From Brucella pseudogrignonensis (GTDB lineage Bacteria > Pseudomonadota > Alphaproteobacteria > Rhizobiales > Rhizobiaceae): a stretch of 64,000 bases of DNA. The DNA lies in NCBI RefSeq assembly GCF_032190615.1, contig NZ_JAVLAT010000001.1:1682501-1746500 (forward strand). The letters are read 5' to 3'. The notes under the pieces were generated by a model that saw nothing but the letters and a program-made list of their open reading frames with translations, ran no database searches and was not told the origin of the DNA. Positions 8,900-18,872 of the stretch are shown piece after piece; positions within the stretch are counted from its first letter, which is position 1; each line of letters starts with the position of its first letter. The translations under genes were made by a program, and so were the position numbers.

Positions 8900-9979
8900 A
8901 TGAAAATGGGAACGGAAATGAAGACCGAGATTATCAAGTTTGCCGGTGATGTACCGGGTAACGCCATTGAACTGCGTGTGCTGCGCTTTGCAGGCAAAGA
9001 CAGCGATGCGCCGACGGCCTATCTGCAATCGTCACTGCATGGCGGTGAGCTGCCGGGACAAGCTGCGTTGCATTTTCTCGTTCCGATGCTGAAAAAAGCA
9101 TCCGAAGAAGGTCGCATTCTTGGCAATATTACCGTGACCCCACAGGCTAATCCGATTGGCTCGAACCAGTGGCAGGCGCATCAGCATCTTGGTCGTTTTG
9201 AGTTCTTCTCGGCGGTCAATTTCAATCGCGCTTTCCCGCTTCTGCCGGATTTCGATACGTCTGAACTGCCCGGCCCGGATGCACCTGTTGCGCTTGCACA
9301 GCGTCTCAAGGCCACGCTTTTGAAGATGGCTCTCGCCAATGACATTGTGCTTGATCTTCACTGCGATGATGAGAGCGAAAACTACGTCTATATCGCCAAG
9401 GAATTTGTGGACGACATGAAGGACCTGGCCGTGGCGCTTGGCTCGACCGCGATCCTCGCCTGGGATACGACAGCGGACGCCGCTTTCGAGGAAGCCTGCG
9501 CGCATCCGGTTCTGCAATTGCCTGCTGACAAGCGCAATATGAAGCGCCGCGCCGTGACAACAGTTGAATTCCGGGGGTTGAGCGATGTCTATGCCGATAT
9601 GGGCAGAGGGGATGCCGAAGGTCTTTATAAGTTCCTCGTTCATCGCGGCGTCATCCGCGATGACAGTGTGAAGCTTGATCTCGATTATAAGGGCCTCATC
9701 ACGCCACTCGAAAATGTGGAAATGCTGCGCGCTCCCGAAGGTGGTATGGTGCTTTATCATGTCGCTCCCGGCGATGTGGTGGAAGCGGGCGCAAAGCTTG
9801 TGACCGTCGTGACGCGTCCGGGTGAGCCGGAAGGCGACATCACACTGACCGCACCACAGGCAGGCCGTATTCTCACCCGCCGCACATTGCGCTATGTCCG
9901 TCGTGGTGATGATCTGCTGAAACTGCTTGGCGCCAAGCCATCGGCAGTCAAAAAGCGTTCCGGCGCGTTAGAAGCATGA
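8900..9979 (+). CDS. Succinylglutamate desuccinylase/aspartoacylase-family deacylase
   Basis: Zinc carboxypeptidase-like deacylase of the AstE/AspA family, 359 residues. Seen: the HxxE zinc pair in SSLHGGELPGQAALH (about residues 49-52) and the third ligand in IVLDLHCDDES (about residue 152), then a C-terminal beta-sandwich domain (GGMVLYHVAPGDVVEAG, about 277 onward) as in lipoyl-like attachments common to this subfamily. No astABCD genes are nearby, so arginine succinyl-transfer catabolism is not implied; the amide substrate is unknown. In-frame ATGs at 8900, 8906 and 8918 compete; 8918 has GGGA upstream. The stop overlaps the start of the HAD phosphatase gene (ATGA), so the two are translationally coupled. 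Confidence 0.85.
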   Translation: MKMGTEMKTEIIKFAGDVPGNAIELRVLRFAGKDSDAPTAYLQSSLHGGELPGQAALHFLVPMLKKASEEGRILGNITVTPQANPIGSNQWQAHQHLGRFEFFSAVNFNRAFPLLPDFDTSELPGPDAPVALAQRLKATLLKMALANDIVLDLHCDDESENYVYIAKEFVDDMKDLAVALGSTAILAWDTTADAAFEEACAHPVLQLPADKRNMKRRAVTTVEFRGLSDVYADMGRGDAEGLYKFLVHRGVIRDDSVKLDLDYKGLITPLENVEMLRAPEGGMVLYHVAPGDVVEAGAKLVTVVTRPGEPEGDITLTAPQAGRILTRRTLRYVRRGDDLLKLLGAKPSAVKKRSGALEA

Positions 9980-10704
9980 GCGCATTGCCTGCTCCCGAGA
10001 AACTAAAAGCGATCCGAGCCATCCTGTTCGACAAGGATGGCACTTTGATTGATTTCGACCGCACATGGTTTGCCGTGTCGTGGAACCTTGCACAGCGGAC
10101 TGCCAACGGCGATGAGCATTATGCACGTTCGCTTCTTGATGCGGGCGGGTATGACTGGCAAGAGAAGCGGTTTCGCGCCAATTCGGTGATCGCCGCCGGA
10201 ACGGTTGAAGACATCGTACAGCTTTGGCACCCGGATATTGATGAGGCGGGCTTCAAAGCCAAAATAGCCGAATTTGATAGCTATACGGTTGCCGAAGGCG
10301 CCCGTTCCGCCGTGGCAATTGAAGGCTTGCGGGAAACTCTGGAAACCCTGCGTGCAATGGGTTTTATCCTAGGTATTGCCACCAATGATTCCGAAGCTGG
10401 CGCGCATGCGACCGCCAAGGCATTGGGCATCGATCATTTTTTCGATGTGGTAATCGGCTATGACACAGCGGCACGCCCGAAGCCTTTTGCGGATCCATTG
10501 CTTTATTTTGCGAAAAAAGTCGGCCTCGAACCGGCGGCAATTGCCATGGTTGGTGATAATCTGCACGATCTTGAAACAGCACAGGCTGCAAAAGCCGGTC
10601 TTGGCATTGGTGTTCTGTCCGGCAACAGCCCCCGCGAGGCGCTGGAACCACACGCCGATGTGGTGCTGAATTCCGTCGCAGACCTGCCAGCCTTGTTCCG
10701 ATAA
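9976..10704 (+). CDS. HAD-superfamily phosphatase (phosphoglycolate phosphatase-like)
   Basis: 242-residue haloacid-dehalogenase-type hydrolase. Seen: motif I LFDKDGTLIDF (nucleophile D in the first 20 residues), an alpha-helical cap (about 30-100), motif II GIATNDSE, motif III RPKPFADP (lysine) and motif IV MVGDNLHDLETA (metal-binding acids). Closest in layout to Gph. It overlaps the preceding deacylase gene by 4 nt, so the partners probably share a pathway. The true substrate may be phosphoglycolate or another small phosphate ester; the sequence does not decide. Confidence 0.87.
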   Translation: MSALPAPEKLKAIRAILFDKDGTLIDFDRTWFAVSWNLAQRTANGDEHYARSLLDAGGYDWQEKRFRANSVIAAGTVEDIVQLWHPDIDEAGFKAKIAEFDSYTVAEGARSAVAIEGLRETLETLRAMGFILGIATNDSEAGAHATAKALGIDHFFDVVIGYDTAARPKPFADPLLYFAKKVGLEPAAIAMVGDNLHDLETAQAAKAGLGIGVLSGNSPREALEPHADVVLNSVADLPALFR

Positions 10705-10711
10705 AATGAAG

Positions 10712-10740
10712 AGGCCCTCTTAATCGAGGGCCTTTTGCTT
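10712..10740 (+). terminator. Intrinsic terminator after the HAD gene
   Basis: AGGCCCTC / GAGGGCCT stem with TTAATC loop, then TTTTGCTTTTT. It lies between converging genes and may also stop fadD transcripts. Confidence 0.85.
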
Positions 10741-10741
10741 T

Positions 10742-12469
10742 TTAGTTCCGCAACTCGCGGCGCAAAATCTTGCCGACATTGGTCTTCGGCAAGGCATCGC
10801 GGAATTCCACTTCACGCGGGCGCTTGTAGTTGGTGAGACGCTGCGCACAGAAAGACTTGACGTCCTCTTCCGTGAGGTTCGGATCACGGCGCACGACATA
10901 GAGCTTCACCACTTCGCCGGAATGTTCATTGGGAACCCCGACCGCTGCCGATTCCACAATGCCCGGATGCTCTGCAGCCACTTCCTCAATTTCATTCGGG
11001 TAGACGTTGAAGCCAGAAACAAGGATCATATCCTTTTTCCGGTCGACAATCTTGGTGAAGCCGTTTTCATCCATGAAGCCCATATCGCCGGTGCGGAAGA
11101 AACCGTCGGTCATGATCGCGCGTTCGGTTTCGTCAGGACGATTCCAATAGCCCATCATCACCTGCGGGCCGCGCACGCAGATTTCACCAACTTCACCCAA
11201 CGGCAGATCCTTGCCGTCATCATCACGGATGGTAAATTCCGTTGAGGGCATGGGGAGCCCGATTGTGCCGCTGAACTCGGTCGCATCGAGAGGATTGGCA
11301 GAGGCAACAGGCGATGTTTCAGAGAGACCATAGCCTTCGGTGATGTGGCAACCCGTCATTTCCTGCCAGCGTTCCGCGATCGGTCGCTGCACGGCCATGC
11401 CCCCGCCAAGCGTCAGCACCAGTGGCTTGAAGTTCAGTGCCTTGAAATCTTCGTTGTTCATGAGGGCGTTGAACAGCGTGTTGAGGCCCGGGAAAATGTG
11501 GAATGGATATTTCTGCAGCTCTTTTGTAAAGGCCGGAATGTCGCGCGGGTTCGGGATAAGAATATTGCGAGCGCCTAGTTTCAGGCCGATCATCGCATTC
11601 ACGGTAAGCGCGAAGATATGATACAGCGGCAGGGCGCAGACGAAGTTGAGTTCCTTCGGTTTGCCTTTGTTCTGGAAGGCGACATCCATCCAGAGCTGCA
11701 TTTGCTCGACATTGGCCAGAATATTCCTGTGGCTCAACATGGCCCCTTTGGAGACGCCTGTCGTGCCGCCGGTATATTGCAGAAAAGCGAGATCTGAACT
11801 GTCAACTGGCACAGGATTGAATGATTTTCCACGACCTTGCGCCAGCGCATCTTTAAAGCGCACATGACCGGGAATAGTCCATTCCGGTACCAGCTTCTTC
11901 ACCTTGCGCACCACAAGATTGATGATGTGGCCTTTCAAACCATGCATGTCGCCCATTGAGGCGACAATGATGTTCGGGACATGAATGGAGGCGAGAGACT
12001 TCTGCACAGTCGAGGCAAAGTTTTCGAGCACGATGAGCGCCTGCGCGCCTGAATCATTCAATTGGTGCTGCAACTCGCGCGGTGTGTAGAGCGGGTTAAC
12101 ATTCACAACCACGAAGCCTGCACGCAGAATTGCGGCAATTGCCACCGGATATTGCAGAATGTTCGGCATCATAATTGCAACGCGATCACCTTTGACCAGT
12201 CCGCGTGATTGCAGCCATGCAGCGAGTGCGCGCGAGTTCTCATCAAGGTCTTTGTAAGAAAGATCTTTGCCCATACAGGTGAAAGCCGGTTTGTCGGCAA
12301 ACTGGCGGCACGCATTGGAAATCATGTCGCCAATAGAAGTCGTTTTACTCAGATCGATGTCGTATGGAACGCTTTTCGGATAAGATTTCAGCCAGACCTT
12401 GTCTAGCGCAGGCGTTGTTTGGCATGCCTTGCTTGACGCGGGTTGTGCTTCGGTTGCTTTTTTTGCCAT
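10742..12469 (-). CDS. fadD: Long-chain fatty acid-CoA ligase
   Basis: AMP-forming acyl-CoA synthetase that activates long-chain fatty acids for beta-oxidation or lipid synthesis; membrane-associated. 575 residues. Seen: the ATP/AMP loop LQYTGGTTGVSKGAML (about residue 215-230), GYGLSETSP, and the C-terminal fatty-acyl signature in pieces TDGFFRTGDMGFMDENGF and VDRKKDMILVSGFNVYP. The N-terminus (MAKKATEAQPASSKACQ) extends beyond the E. coli protein. GGGAGAAGG precedes the ATG. A 20-bp palindrome of the MerR/LiuR type lies about 135 nt upstream. Confidence 0.92.
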   Translation of the reverse strand: MAKKATEAQPASSKACQTTPALDKVWLKSYPKSVPYDIDLSKTTSIGDMISNACRQFADKPAFTCMGKDLSYKDLDENSRALAAWLQSRGLVKGDRVAIMMPNILQYPVAIAAILRAGFVVVNVNPLYTPRELQHQLNDSGAQALIVLENFASTVQKSLASIHVPNIIVASMGDMHGLKGHIINLVVRKVKKLVPEWTIPGHVRFKDALAQGRGKSFNPVPVDSSDLAFLQYTGGTTGVSKGAMLSHRNILANVEQMQLWMDVAFQNKGKPKELNFVCALPLYHIFALTVNAMIGLKLGARNILIPNPRDIPAFTKELQKYPFHIFPGLNTLFNALMNNEDFKALNFKPLVLTLGGGMAVQRPIAERWQEMTGCHITEGYGLSETSPVASANPLDATEFSGTIGLPMPSTEFTIRDDDGKDLPLGEVGEICVRGPQVMMGYWNRPDETERAIMTDGFFRTGDMGFMDENGFTKIVDRKKDMILVSGFNVYPNEIEEVAAEHPGIVESAAVGVPNEHSGEVVKLYVVRRDPNLTEEDVKSFCAQRLTNYKRPREVEFRDALPKTNVGKILRRELRN

Positions 12470-12603
12470 GCCTTCTCCCCGGATCGCTCCGTCTCATATG
12501 CGAGCAGCAAGCCGCCACCCTTCTCCCAATGTGGCCTGACCTCAATGCAGGTCAGGCACTCCTCAATCCAGAATGTGGTCGACTTTCGTCTTAATCGCAA
12601 GAG

Positions 12604-12623
12604 TTACATTGACGTAAGCGTAA
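12604..12623. promoter_or_regulatory. Palindromic operator candidate upstream of fadD
   Basis: Imperfect 20-bp palindrome of the form TTAC-NN-T-N-ACGT-N-A-NN-GTAA, 135-154 nt upstream of the fadD start. The TTAC/ACGT/GTAA layout resembles MerR-family (LiuR-like) operators linked with acyl-CoA metabolism in proteobacteria. That assignment is an inference from general similarity. Confidence 0.4.
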
Positions 12624-12719
12624 ATTAAAATTTCAAGGGGGTAGCCTATTCTGGCAAGATATACAGGTGAGGCTGGTGTCTTAACTGCCTAAGGGATGAA
12701 CTTGGGAGGCGCGTATCCG

Positions 12720-13343
12720 TCAGATGTCAGAAGCCCGGCGCATAGACTGAATGAGCGTTTTGATCGCTTTTCCGCCGTCTCCGACAAGGTCAAAATCCCG
12801 CTCGCTGCGAAGCCATTCGTTCAGCAAGCCGCCCAGAACTGCAAGCAAAATTTGCGCAGCCGAAACAGCTGTCCATTCTTTGGAAAGTTCGTCGCGACGT
12901 TCAGCAACGTCAAGAAGACCGGAAAAAAGTGACAACACATTGCCGCGTGCTTCGCGAAGATGATCGACAACGGGTGCTATTTCACCAACATATTCGCAGC
13001 GCTGATGAATAATTGTAAAAACATTCTGCTGCCGCTCATTGGTTATAAAATGCTCCAGCGCAGTTATGATTGATTGCTCAAGAACATAAAGCGGGTTAGG
13101 GTGGTCACACTCCGCAGCATGGCGCATAATTTCTTCATGCGGGAAGCATGTGCGGTTCAGAATTGCTTGAAATATGTCAAGTTTATCTTGAAAATGGAAA
13201 TAGATTGCACCACGGGTAACGCCTGCCTGGCATGCGATTTGCATCAGAGTTGATTGAGTCAGTCCGTGATTAAGAAATACCTGTTCAGCAGCAGCTAAAA
13301 TAGCATCGCGCGTTTCTGCGGCCTCAGCCTTCGTCCTTCGCAT
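12720..13343 (-). CDS. bepR: TetR-family repressor of the bepDE efflux operon
   Basis: 207-residue TetR/AcrR-type repressor. Seen: N-terminal helix-turn-helix (about residues 10-60) with ILAAAEQVFLNHGLTQSTLM and GVTRGAIYFHFQDKLDIF, typical of efflux repressors, then an all-helical ligand-binding domain. ATG 13343 is the natural start; the longer reading frame would begin with TTG at 13376. It is divergent from bepD, and a near-perfect palindrome overlaps the bepD promoter. The Brucella BepR-BepDE system is known to control resistance to deoxycholate, dyes and some drugs; the name is given by matching gene order and family. Confidence 0.85.
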   Translation of the reverse strand: MRRTKAEAAETRDAILAAAEQVFLNHGLTQSTLMQIACQAGVTRGAIYFHFQDKLDIFQAILNRTCFPHEEIMRHAAECDHPNPLYVLEQSIITALEHFITNERQQNVFTIIHQRCEYVGEIAPVVDHLREARGNVLSLFSGLLDVAERRDELSKEWTAVSAAQILLAVLGGLLNEWLRSERDFDLVGDGGKAIKTLIQSMRRASDI

Positions 13344-13445
13344 TCCGATTCTCTTAGCATTCCCATCGTGAGCCAAAGGTCAGGATGAAATGGATTTTTC
13401 GTTCACAAACAGGGTAACTCATTCGTGATACGTAACATTAGGTGA

Positions 13446-13494
13446 TTGACTATAACACGGTAATTCGTATTTACAAACATTCGTGTATGTTTAT
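13446..13494 (+). promoter_or_regulatory. bepD promoter with AcrR/BepR-type operator
   Basis: Putative -35 TTGACT (13446-13451) and -10 TATTTA (13468-13473), 16 bp apart. The operator candidate has arms ACAAACAT (13473-13480) and ATGTTTAT (13487-13494), 7 of 8 positions matching, separated by 6 bp, and abuts the -10. It resembles the E. coli AcrR operator in its ACATNNNNNNATGT core. Its position argues that bepD translation starts downstream, at 13532. Confidence 0.55.
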
Positions 13495-13531
13495 TCGGCC
13501 GCACCGTGCGACATCAAGGGCAGCTCCCACT

Positions 13532-14725
13532 ATGACCATGACCAGTTCCATTCGGATTTTTGCGGCGAGTGCCGCATTTTTCATTCTTACCGGGCAATCT
13601 GCCCTTGCGCAGGCTCCCGGAGGGGGTACGCCGCCGCCGCCACCAGTGACGGTCACTGAGATTAAAGCTGAGAATGTGGAAGTGCCGTATGAATATGCAG
13701 CGCGTGTCAGCGCCTTCCGCGATGTTCAGGTGCGCGCGCGTGTTGGCGGCATTCTTCTGCACCGTAATTTCGTAGAAGGCACGGAAGTCAAAGCTGGCGA
13801 TTTGCTGTTCGAGATTGATCCCGCACCTTATGAAGCCGAAGTTGCTCGCGCCCAGGCGCAGGTTGCGCAGGCTGAAGCCACTTACCAGCAATCGATCCGC
13901 GATGCGGAACGCGCTGAACAGCTTGTGCAGCAGAAGGTGCAGAGCACAGCCGTCCGCGACACGGCTTTGGCGACACGTGATTTGAACAAGGCGGCGGTTG
14001 CAGCTGCCAAAGCACAATTGCGCACGGCAGAACTCAATCTGAGCTATACCAAAGTAACGGCGCCGATCAGCGGCATCACCAGCCTCGAGCAGGTTTCCGA
14101 AGGCAGCCTTATCGGCACCGATGCTTCATCGAGCTTGCTGACATCGATCACCCAGATCAATCCGGTTTACGTGAATTTTTCCTTCACCGACTCCGAAGCT
14201 GCGGAAATCCGCAAGCTGCGGGAAGCGCGTGGTGCCACCGGACAGGATGCTGATCGTTTGCGGATCAAGATCCTGTTCGGCGATGGTCAGGCCTATGACA
14301 AGGAAGGCATTATCGACTTCACGTCTTCTTCGCTCGACACTGAAACCGGAACGCTGGGCGCGCGTGCGGTTGTTGACAACCCGGATCAGCGGCTGATCCC
14401 GGGCCAGTTCGTCCGCGCAGCCATTCTGGGTGTTACGATTGACAATGCAATTCTGGTTCCGAAAGCAGCTCTGATGCAGAGCCCGCAGGGCCAGTTCGTT
14501 TATGTGGTCAACAAGGACAATGTTGCGGAAGTGCGTCCGATCAAGATCGCACGTGAACTCACGGATGACTGGCTGGTTAGCGAGGGCTTGCAGCCCGGCG
14601 ACCGCATCATCACCGAAGGTGTGATCAAGGCGGCTCCGGGCAAGACAGTTCAGCCCGTTGAGCCGAAGGCTGCAACCGAAGCGGGCGCAGAAGCTGGTAA
14701 AGAACAGGCGGCAGACAAGCAATGA
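13532..14725 (+). CDS. bepD: RND efflux periplasmic adaptor (membrane fusion protein)
   Basis: 397-residue HlyD/AcrA-type adaptor linking the RND pump to an outer-membrane channel. Seen: signal peptide ending ...[10 protein letters not shown] (about residue 27, no lipobox cysteine, unlike AcrA), lipoyl half ([19 protein letters not shown]), an alpha-hairpin rich in A/Q/E (about 95-165), second lipoyl half ([18 protein letters not shown]), beta-barrel domain, and [15 protein letters not shown] 13532 (or 13538) is preferred because AAGGG lies upstream and because the in-frame GTG at 13442 would place promoter and operator inside the gene. Overlaps bepE by 4 nt. The outer-membrane partner (TolC/BepC type) is not in the window. 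Confidence 0.9.
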   Translation: MTMTSSIRIFAASAAFFILTGQSALAQAPGGGTPPPPPVTVTEIKAENVEVPYEYAARVSAFRDVQVRARVGGILLHRNFVEGTEVKAGDLLFEIDPAPYEAEVARAQAQVAQAEATYQQSIRDAERAEQLVQQKVQSTAVRDTALATRDLNKAAVAAAKAQLRTAELNLSYTKVTAPISGITSLEQVSEGSLIGTDASSSLLTSITQINPVYVNFSFTDSEAAEIRKLREARGATGQDADRLRIKILFGDGQAYDKEGIIDFTSSSLDTETGTLGARAVVDNPDQRLIPGQFVRAAILGVTIDNAILVPKAALMQSPQGQFVYVVNKDNVAEVRPIKIARELTDDWLVSEGLQPGDRIITEGVIKAAPGKTVQPVEPKAATEAGAEAGKEQAADKQ

Positions 14726-17700
14726 ACAGGTTCTTCGTCGATCGTCCGGTCTTCGCCGCGGTCATTTCCATCATCATCGTGCTGGCAGGCCTCATCGCTA
14801 TGCGGATTCTGCCTGTCGCGCAGTATCCCGAGCTGACGCCGCCGCAGGTTGTCGTCAGCGCCACCTATCCGGGCGCGAGTGCCGAAACCGTAACACAAAC
14901 CGTTGCGGCGCCTCTTGAGCAGCAGATCAACGGTGTCGAGAACATGCTTTACATGCAGTCCTCGAGCCTCGGCAGCGGCACCATGCAGCTGACAGTGACT
15001 TTTGCTCTGGGTACCGACCCGGATCAGGCAACGATCAACGTCAACAATCGCGTTCAGCGTGCAACATCGTCTCTGCCGCAGGAAGTCCAGCGTCTCGGCG
15101 TCACCGTCGATAAGCGTTCCAGCACCATTCTCGGCATGGTGGCGATGTTCTCGACCTCGGACCGTTACGACCGCACCTATGTTGGTAACTACGCGCTTCT
15201 CAACGTCATTGACGATCTCAAGCGTCTTACCGGCGTTGGTGATGTTCAGCTTCTTGGCAACATTGAATATTCGATGCGCATCTGGCTGCGCCCGGACAAA
15301 CTGGCACAGTATAATCTGACACCATCAGATGTGCAGACGGCAATTCAGGAACAGAATGCGCAATTCGCGGCCGGTCGTTTTGGCGATCAGCCTGATCCGC
15401 AGGCAGGCCCATTCACCTATACGGCGACCACACAGGGTCGCCTGCCAGATGCGAGCGCCTTTGAAAACATCATCCTTCGTTCGGATAAGAACGCGGCAAC
15501 CCTTCTACTGAAAGACGTCGCGCGTGTGGAACTCGGCACGGAAAGCTATCTGGTTGACAGTGTGCTCAATGGTACGCCTGCTGTTCCGATTGCGATCTAT
15601 CTTCAGCCGGGCGCAAACGCGCTCAACACGATGGAACTGATCCAGAGCCGTATGGCGGAGCTGAAGACCAGCTTCCCCGAAGGCATTGACTATTCCATTC
15701 CTTTCGACACCACCAAGTTCATCAAGGTCTCGGTGGAAGAAGTGATCCATACTTTCATCGAGGCAATTATTCTCGTTGTTCTGGTGGTTTTCATCTTCCT
15801 TCAAAACTGGCGTGCGACGCTTATTCCTGTGATCGCGGTTCCGATCTCGATCATTGGTACATTTGCGGGCATGTATGTGCTTGGCTTCTCCATCAACCTG
15901 CTGACACTGTTCGGTCTGGTTCTGGCGATTGGTATCGTGGTCGATGACGCCATCGTGGTGCTGGAAAACGTCGAGCGTATCATGACGACCGAAAAACTGC
16001 CGCCGCGCGAAGCTGCCATCAAGGCAATGAGCGAAGTGACAGGCCCGGTTATCGCGATTGTTCTTGTGCTTTGCGCCGTGTTTATTCCGGTCGCCTTCAT
16101 GGGCGGTCTGGTCGGTGAAATGTATAAGCAGTTCGCTGTTACGATTGCGATTTCGGTGACGATTTCCGGTGTCGTGGCTTTGACGCTGACGCCCGCCCTC
16201 TGCGCGCTGATCCTCAAGCCCGGTCATCATGAACCGATGTTGCCGTTCCGCATCTTCAACCGCTTTTTTGATCGGGTGACGAAAGGATATACCGCTGGCG
16301 TGCGTTTCTTCCTCAAACGCGCTGCAATCGGTCTGCTGATTTTTGCAGGCATCCTTGGCGGCACATATTATCTCTTTGAGAAGGTGCCGGGCTCGCTGCT
16401 GCCCGATGAAGATCAGGGCTTCCTGTTCAGCGTCGCTATCCTGCCGCCAGCTGCATCGTTGGAACGCACAAGTGCGGTTCTGCATGAAGCGAGTGAAAAT
16501 ATCCGCAAGCATCCCGCAATCGAAAGTGTCTTTGAAGTCGCTGGCTTCGACCTGCTTTCAGGTGGTCTGAAAACCAGCGCGGGCACGATGTTCATCATGC
16601 TCAAGGACTGGAAAGAACGCACGACGCCTGACCTCGATGCGCGCAATCTTCCCGGTACAATCATGGGCATGAATGCGGGCATTCAGGATGGTCTGGTGCT
16701 GGCCTTCAACCCGCCGCCAATTCTGGGGCTCAGCACGACTGGCGGTTTTGAGCTTTATGTGCAGGACCGTACCGGCGGTGGCGTACAGTCGCTGACCGAT
16801 GCGACGAACCTTCTGGTGGAAGCCGCCAACAAGCGCCCTGAACTCACCGGTGTCCGTACGACGTTCGATCCGAATGTACCTCAATATGACATTCAGCTTG
16901 ATCGTCAGAAGGCAAAGGCGATGGGTGTTCCGATTAATTCGGTCTTCACCGCCATGCAGGCGACTTTCGGCAGCGTTTATGTCAACGACTTCACGCTCTA
17001 TGGCCGGAACTATCAGGTCAACTTGCAGTCGGAAGCCGAATTCCGTCGTGACCCAAGCGATCTCAAGCATGTGTTTGTGCGTGCCGATTCAGGCAGCATG
17101 ATTCCGCTGAGCGCTCTGGTAACGGTAAAGCGTATCGTCGGTCCGGATCAGCTTGAGCGCTTCAATGCATTCAACGCGGCCAAGGTTACAGGCAATCCGG
17201 CACCGGGTTACACATCGGGTGATGCGATCAAGGCGATGCAGGCGGTTGCTGCCGAAGTTCTCCCTCAGGGCTTCCAGATTGCGTGGACGGGTTCGGCCTA
17301 TCAGGAAGTCTCCACAAGCGGCAGCGGCACGCAGGCTATGATCTTTGGTCTGATCATGGTGTTCCTGATTCTGGCTGCCCAGTATGAGCGCTGGAGCCTG
17401 CCACTCGCGGTTATCACAGCGGTGCCCTTCGCTATCTTCGGGGCGCTTCTGGCAACCGATCTGCGTGGACTGACCAATGACGTGTATTTCCAGATTGGTC
17501 TGGTCACGCTGATAGGTCTTGCGGCAAAGAATGCGATCCTGATCGTGGAATTTGCCGTGTTGCAGCGCGAAGAGGGGAAATCGGCCATCGAGGCTGCGGC
17601 CGAGGCTGCACGCCTGCGCTTCCGTCCGATTGTGATGACGTCGCTTGCGTTCATTCTTGGCGTGGTTCCGCTGGCAATCAGCTCCGGTGCAGGTTCGGCA

Positions 17701-17883
17701 AGCCGTCACTCGATTGGTACGGGCGTGATCGGCGGTATGTTGGCTGCGACCTTTATCGCAACCTTCTTCATCCCGATGTTCTACAGCCTTATTGCGCGTA
17801 AGCCGCCCAAAAAGCGTCCTGACGATACTGCTGTAGCGCCTGCACCCGCTGCGCCGGGCGAGGGAAGCGGCCCAGCCCATTAA
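14722..17883 (+). CDS. bepE: RND multidrug efflux permease
   Basis: 1053-residue proton-driven HAE1-type pump (AcrB class). Seen: [18 protein letters not shown] at the N-terminus, the large periplasmic loop (about 30-335), TM4 proton-relay aspartates in [20 protein letters not shown] (about residues 400-420), the second periplasmic loop (about 560-865), and TM10-12 with [14 protein letters not shown], where the lysine of the relay is visible, and [17 protein letters not shown]. Starts inside the bepD stop (ATGA). A strong terminator follows at 17936. Brucella BepE exports bile salts, dyes and toxic compounds; here that is inferred from family and context. Confidence 0.94.
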   Translation: MNRFFVDRPVFAAVISIIIVLAGLIAMRILPVAQYPELTPPQVVVSATYPGASAETVTQTVAAPLEQQINGVENMLYMQSSSLGSGTMQLTVTFALGTDPDQATINVNNRVQRATSSLPQEVQRLGVTVDKRSSTILGMVAMFSTSDRYDRTYVGNYALLNVIDDLKRLTGVGDVQLLGNIEYSMRIWLRPDKLAQYNLTPSDVQTAIQEQNAQFAAGRFGDQPDPQAGPFTYTATTQGRLPDASAFENIILRSDKNAATLLLKDVARVELGTESYLVDSVLNGTPAVPIAIYLQPGANALNTMELIQSRMAELKTSFPEGIDYSIPFDTTKFIKVSVEEVIHTFIEAIILVVLVVFIFLQNWRATLIPVIAVPISIIGTFAGMYVLGFSINLLTLFGLVLAIGIVVDDAIVVLENVERIMTTEKLPPREAAIKAMSEVTGPVIAIVLVLCAVFIPVAFMGGLVGEMYKQFAVTIAISVTISGVVALTLTPALCALILKPGHHEPMLPFRIFNRFFDRVTKGYTAGVRFFLKRAAIGLLIFAGILGGTYYLFEKVPGSLLPDEDQGFLFSVAILPPAASLERTSAVLHEASENIRKHPAIESVFEVAGFDLLSGGLKTSAGTMFIMLKDWKERTTPDLDARNLPGTIMGMNAGIQDGLVLAFNPPPILGLSTTGGFELYVQDRTGGGVQSLTDATNLLVEAANKRPELTGVRTTFDPNVPQYDIQLDRQKAKAMGVPINSVFTAMQATFGSVYVNDFTLYGRNYQVNLQSEAEFRRDPSDLKHVFVRADSGSMIPLSALVTVKRIVGPDQLERFNAFNAAKVTGNPAPGYTSGDAIKAMQAVAAEVLPQGFQIAWTGSAYQEVSTSGSGTQAMIFGLIMVFLILAAQYERWSLPLAVITAVPFAIFGALLATDLRGLTNDVYFQIGLVTLIGLAAKNAILIVEFAVLQREEGKSAIEAAAEAARLRFRPIVMTSLAFILGVVPLAISSGAGSASRHSIGTGVIGGMLAATFIATFFIPMFYSLIARKPPKKRPDDTAVAPAPAAPGEGSGPAH

Positions 17884-17935
17884 AAATTGTCCCGGTGGGC
17901 CACTCAGCTTACCATCGGGAAACACCAGAACGATA

Positions 17936-17967
17936 AAAAGCCCCGCTCGTGCAGCGGGGCTTTTTCG
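17936..17967 (+). terminator. Intrinsic terminator of bepDE
   Basis: AAAAAGCCCCGCT / AGCGGGGCTTTTT hairpin with CGTGC loop and a T run. Confidence 0.93.
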
Positions 17968-18337
17968 TTATTGAAAGCTATCTAGAAAGGCAAATTTCAA
18001 AATCCAAGGCATCGCAATCAGTATGCCCAACACAATTCCTTTAGTATCCTATACGTCGCGCGTGACATTCAATAACGATCATCGAGGCTCGAAACCCTCA
18101 TCGTCATCGCGTTCGATCAGCTAAAAGACAGAGCGATCAGTTCGGATTATCTTGAAAGCAACGGTTGGCCAAAAATGGATAATTGACGTTTCGTCGGAAG
18201 AACCCTCTTTGATGCCTTATCCGTTACCCGCTCCGGTAAATGTGGTTATAATCAATCTCGAAGCCGTGTGATGATCTTCACGCGGCTTATATAAAACAGA
18301 GTGCAAACAGCAAAAGCTTCACGCCTTCGAATTAACC
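17968..18337. other. Intergenic region between bepE and a small membrane gene
   Basis: No convincing gene is visible. It holds one hairpin at 18261-18287 (AAGCCG / CGGCTT plus inner TGTGA / TTCACG), about 50 nt downstream of the small leftward gene, which might end its transcript although no T run follows on that strand. Confidence 0.4.
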
Positions 18338-18502
18338 TCAGAAATGCGTCATGATGCTTTGCGCAATTGCCCAAAGGATGATTGCCGCAGGAACTGTCAG
18401 GCAAGCCAGAAAAATCCCGAAGAATACATAAGTTGCTTCGTGTGGCGAACGCTGTGTCTGCGCAGGAGCCTTATGCCAATGAGTACTGATGCCCTGGTAC
18501 AT
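18338..18502 (-). CDS. 54-residue single-pass membrane protein
   Basis: Short gene, 54 codons plus TGA. The translation has a polar N-terminal half beginning MYQGISTHWHKAPAQTQ, then a hydrophobic segment of about 22 residues (TYVFFGIFLACLTVPAAI then ILWAIA), and a short end QSIMTHF. This predicts one transmembrane helix. Evidence that it is real: a near-ideal Shine-Dalgarno AAGGAGG 8 nt before the ATG, and upstream a promoter-like TTGCAG - 17 bp - TAATAA. I do not recognise the family. Size and layout recall accessory subunits of respiratory oxidases or stress-related membrane peptides, but no partner gene is next to it; its nearest neighbours are bepE and an orphan solute-binding protein. 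Confidence 0.7.
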   Translation of the reverse strand: MYQGISTHWHKAPAQTQRSPHEATYVFFGIFLACLTVPAAIILWAIAQSIMTHF

Positions 18503-18529
18503 GAATTATTCCTCCTTATCCCTGATTTT

Positions 18530-18558
18530 TATTATCGATCAAAATAAAGAATCTGCAA
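18530..18558 (-). promoter_or_regulatory. Promoter candidate of the 54-residue membrane protein gene
   Basis: Minus strand -35 TTGCAG (18553-18558), 17-bp spacer, -10 TAATAA (18530-18535), 28 nt before the start codon. Confidence 0.45.
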
Positions 18559-18872
18559 GTGTAAATAAATGTCTGGATTTATTGAGAAAATATGATAAAA
18601 GCGACACGGAATTTATGGAATTAAGTGCTTGATAGCCCCGTAAAAATCAAAAAATCTCCGTTCAATATTTTGATTTCAAATAATTTTACTTATGTACTGT
18701 AAGTATCGAATAATCGGTATTTTCAATAATCACTGAAAATTCAGATGAGGTCGCACACATAGATGCGACAAAATGGCACAAAATAATTGTCGCTGTGACG
18801 ATGACACGTGGGTGAGCAATGGCCGGCACAGATGCTGTGCGGGTCTTTTGAAAATATTCCTTACGGCCCATT
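18559..18872. other. AT-rich intergenic region
   Basis: Unusually AT-rich compared with neighbouring coding sequence. I see no gene with a ribosome-binding site. A short hairpin GCACAG-ATG-CTGTGC (18829-18843) followed by TCTTTTG may be a weak terminator or nothing. Confidence 0.35.

Noticed and set aside
8900..9979. Reading the AstE/AspA-like gene as astE of arginine succinyltransferase catabolism
   Set aside because: No astA, astB, astC or astD beside it; only family-level similarity.
13442..13531. Upstream extension of bepD from GTG 13442
   Set aside because: Would put the promoter and the palindromic operator inside the coding region and remove the signal peptide from the N-terminus.
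15505..16512. 335-codon open frame antisense to bepE
   Set aside because: Low-complexity H/D/R/N-rich translation typical of the antisense of a membrane protein gene.
18686..18871. 61-codon leftward frame in AT-rich DNA
   Set aside because: No Shine-Dalgarno, start adjoins the palindromic repeat, and no recognisable features.
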